A stretch of 64,000 nucleotides of DNA, taken from the NCBI RefSeq assembly GCF_022539505.1, contig NC_061513.1, positions 352,761,696 through 352,825,695 of the forward strand, given 5' to 3'. Below the pieces are notes generated by a model. The model ran no database searches. It saw nothing but the letters and a program-made list of their open reading frames with translations, and was not told the origin of the DNA. Of this stretch, positions 61,642-64,000 are shown piece after piece. Positions within the stretch are counted from its first letter, which is position 1, and each line of letters opens with the position of its first letter. This stretch comes from Lolium rigidum. Taxonomy: Eukaryota; Streptophyta; Magnoliopsida; Poales; Poaceae. A program made the position numbers and the translations under genes.

Positions 61642-62807
61642 TGTTATCACCAGATTTTAACCAAGTCTGGAGATGGGCCGTGATTAAATGGGCTTAGAGG
61701 ATATGCACGGAAAATATTCCCGAACCGGCCTTGTACAAGAAGTTTGGGCTAGATTGCCCGTGTATCTGTAAATTATAGTAGGTTACGTGTCGGTTAGAAT
61801 TAAGAGATAGAGTTTAGCTCGTACACGGTTGGGTTTATTCCCAAGTTAGAAAGTCTACGGACTATAAATATGTATCTAGGGTTATTGAGAAGGAGGACGA
61901 TCACGTTCGCAACAAATCAATCTAGGCGCATCGCCACCCCTTGTTTTGAGGGTTTCTCCTGGGTAAGCAACATGCTGCCTAGATCGCATCTTGTGATCTA
62001 GGCAGTATCAGTTTATTCGTCATTGGTGTTGCTCGTGATGAATCCTTTTTGATGGCGAGCAACACCCTTATCTTAGGTGTTTTGGGGCTGACGTCGATGC
62101 TTTCTCGATGTACTTGCTTAGCTACGCTACCCCTCGATACCTAGCTGTCCTTACGCCTATTTTAGGTATAAGGGCAGCATCTTGCTTGTTCTTTATTTAG
62201 TAGATCTAATCCGTTATAGTTGTTCCTTGTTCTTCAAGGATTGGTTTGATATCCGCATGGTTAGGCCTTATAAACGGGTTGAACGATCCGGTAGTGCGTA
62301 AGGTGTGGTTTATTAAACCCTAGAGGGATTGTTCCGCGGATCAACTTCATGTTGGTTTTTAGGCCTCTTTAGGGCTGGTTTTCCATTATCTTACGTATCT
62401 GCTAGGCTCAACTACGCGTAGGATGTTCCGATTATGCGGTGAAAACCCCAAACTATCGTAGATTAGTTTAGCTTGATATCGATATAGCATGATCCCCATG
62501 TCATTATAAATCTAACATGAACCATGGGGCAATCGGCTCTTTGAGCCGATCCACGGGGCAACCTAAGAGCCGATCGGGGCTCGTATTTAATGTTTACGTG
62601 TTTTCCATGCAGGAAACTAGTCGAAGCAATCCATCACCTTCCTGACCAGGTATAGGTCAGGTGGCACGCCCTTGCATCAGCCGGGACGTGCGCCAGAAGG
62701 CATTGCGGGCCGTTGCACGAGGGACCAGGGTCCACCGCAGTCCTGGGAGCCTCCCGGCTCTACGGTGTTGCCCGTCGCTACTCGCCGGTGGGTTTTTGAC
62801 AGCAACA
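61642..62807 (+). repeat. 3' LTR of the Tat-lineage element
   Basis: Pairs with 37081-38232. Contains the same TATA box (61863-61870) and the four hairpins with few changes. Ends CAGCAACA next to the GTGGC duplication. Confidence 0.92.
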
Positions 62808-62973
62808 GTGGCAGCGTGCCAGGCCCGCACACGACTAGTACCTGTCACACTAGTCGCGTGTCAGGTTCACGCGCGACTAGTAAGATTTACCAGTGGTGAG
62901 GTACCTATGGTGGGCCAGCGCACGCGACTAGTAGCAAAAAAACACGCTACTGGTAGGCTTTTTCCTACTAGTG
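62808..62973. repeat. Right subterminal region and TIR of the CACTA element
   Basis: Four CGCGACTAGTA-type words in both orientations precede the terminal sequence ending in CTAGTG at 62973. Confidence 0.7.
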
Positions 62974-63067
62974 TACATGTCATCGTCTGCTATAAAATAT
63001 CCCTATTTGTGTCTATATATAACTAGTACTTGTATGCTAAAACTACCATTTGATATTAGCTTGGGCT

Positions 63068-64000
63068 TGTTGCGGTCAGAAACCCACCGGCGGGCAGCGA
63101 CTGGCAACACCGTAGAGCCGGGAACAACTAGGGCTGCGGCTGGCCCTGATCCCTCGGAGCGACGGCCCGCAAAGCCTCCCTGGTCGGACGTCCGATGCTA
63201 TCGCAAGGGCGTGCCACCTGACCTATACCTGGTCGGGAAGGTGTTGGATGATGCCTCGCTTAGTTTCCTGCATGGCATACACGTAAACATTAAATACGAG
63301 CCTCGATCGGCTCTCGAGTTATCTCGTGAATCGGCTCAAAGAGCCGATCCACCCATGATTCGTACAAGGTGTCCGAATATATGGTGGTCCTGCTTGATCA
63401 AGATAAAGTTATAACGATCTACGACGATTTAGGGTTTTCACCGCATAATCGGATCATCCTACTCACGATTGGGCCTCGCGCTCGCGTACGGTGATCGTAA
63501 GCCGATCCTAGACAGGGCCTAAAAACCAACACGAGGTTGATCCTCGGAACATCCTGTCTAGGGCTAGCAAACTTCACCCTACACGCCGCTGGATCCTCCA
63601 ACCCTTTGTAAGGCCTAACTATTGTGGATATTAAACTAATCATTGCAGAACAAGGAGCAACCGTAACGGATCGGATCTACTAAACTATGATCAAGCGGGG
63701 TGCCGCCCCTACACCTAAGATAGGTGTAAGAGCGGCTAGATGTATAAGGGTTGCACTACGACAGCATATGATACGAAGAACAATGCTAACCCTAACACAT
63801 CTAAGATAACTACGTTGCTCGCCATCAAAAAGGCTTCGGCACGAGCAACGCATGAACAACGTGGATAGGCTTGTGCTGCCTAGATCGCAAGATGCGATCT
63901 AGGCAGCATGGTGCTTCACCGGAGAAACCCTCGAGACGAAGGAGTTGGCGATGCGCCGAGATTTGTTTGTGTTGAACGTTGGTTGTTGTTTATTTCATGA
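63068..64000 (-). repeat. Second Tat-type LTR, inverted and diverged (runs off window)
   Basis: Starts at the plus-left tip TGTTGCGGTCAG and is homologous in reverse to the Tat-element LTR: GTGGGTTT tip, CTCTACGGTGTTGCC, the ATCGGCTC hairpin, the 16-bp stem and the 14-bp hairpin at 63876-63906. It is clearly more diverged than the other two LTRs and belongs to a different insertion or subfamily. Its right end is outside the window. Confidence 0.8.

Larger units (their letters stand above)
37081..62807 (+). mobile_element. Tat-lineage Ty3/gypsy LTR retrotransposon (Retand/RIRE2-like), non-autonomous, with antisense genes
   Basis: 5' LTR 37081-38232 and 3' LTR 61642-62807 are nearly identical. 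The element is flanked by the perfect duplication GTGGC (37076-37080 and 62808-62812). Order: LTR, PBS, gag, protease remnant, no RT/RNase H/integrase, two antisense genes, PPT, LTR. Nested insertions are B (40737-49231) and A3 (53020-59695); without them it is about 10.5 kb. The gag and protease sequences, and the antisense genes between the pol position and the 3' LTR, place it in the Tat lineage. Confidence 0.9.
35972..62973. mobile_element. Small non-autonomous CACTA element, split by the Tat element
   Basis: The left end reads CACTAGTAGGGAAAACGCTA (35972). The right end, in reverse complement, reads CACTAGTAGGAAAAAGCCTA (62973). Subterminal words of the type CACGCGACTAGTA and CGACTGGTA lie inside both ends. 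Without the inserted 25.7-kb element it would be about 1.27 kb (35972-37080 plus 62813-62973). It has no transposase. Flanking triplets are TCC and TAC, one mismatch from a 3-bp duplication, so the pairing of the ends is likely but not proven. Confidence 0.65.

Noticed and set aside
35969..62976. Exact 3-bp target duplication for the CACTA element
   Set aside because: Flanking triplets are TCC and TAC, so an exact duplication is not supported; the element call rests on the termini and subterminal repeats.

Overview
The window is repeat-dominated DNA from a large grass genome, probably a pooid cereal or relative (Triticeae or Aveneae/Poeae type). The evidence is one recognisable cereal gene with GT-AG introns and GC-rich exons, nested Ty3/gypsy LTR retrotransposons, CACTA and Harbinger elements, and a Helitron end. 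Two 100-N scaffold gaps lie at 17041-17140 and 48139-48238.

Left part (1-12041). A Helitron-like element ends at 7730 with a hairpin plus CTAG|T. It carries exon-intron pieces of unrelated host genes: a GH35 beta-galactosidase exon and several formin FH2 exons. Its end lies 104 bp from the stop codon of the only intact host gene, a three-exon gibberellin 2-oxidase on the minus strand (7834-9906, 347 aa, all Fe(II) and 2-oxoglutarate ligands present). A decayed PIF/Harbinger transposase copy follows (10300-12041).

Middle part (12042-34129). Two minus-strand non-autonomous Athila-like elements (A1, A2) share LTRs and a long 3' noncoding region but carry different coding modules. They abut the 3' half of a plus-strand chromovirus (Tekay/Del-like pol with chromodomain). 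The roughly 4.3 kb 3' LTR of that chromovirus holds a solo LTR (family B) with a perfect GGCTG duplication.

Right part (34130-64000) is one deep nest. A second Harbinger copy is interrupted by a small CACTA element (TIRs at 35972 and 62973). The CACTA is split by a 25.7 kb Tat-lineage LTR element (37081-62807, TSD GTGGC). That element contains a composite B element (40737-49231, TSD CGCGG), itself holding a second CACTA with a 135-bp tandem array, and a full Athila-like A3 element (53020-59695, TSD ACCTC). The Tat element lacks RT, RNase H and integrase but keeps two antisense genes: an acidic protein and a six-exon gene for a plant-mobile-domain protein. The latter is cut in its second exon by A3. 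A diverged inverted Tat-type LTR starts at 63068 and runs off the window.

The GA 2-oxidase is the only gene with a cellular role that looks functional; the rest is transposon biology. Three points stand out: the spliced antisense gene in the Tat element, a set of covarying RNA hairpins in its LTR leader, and a strong excess of odd variants at CAG/CTG sites between repeat copies. The last looks like a methylation-linked base-calling artefact and would explain several apparent frameshifts.
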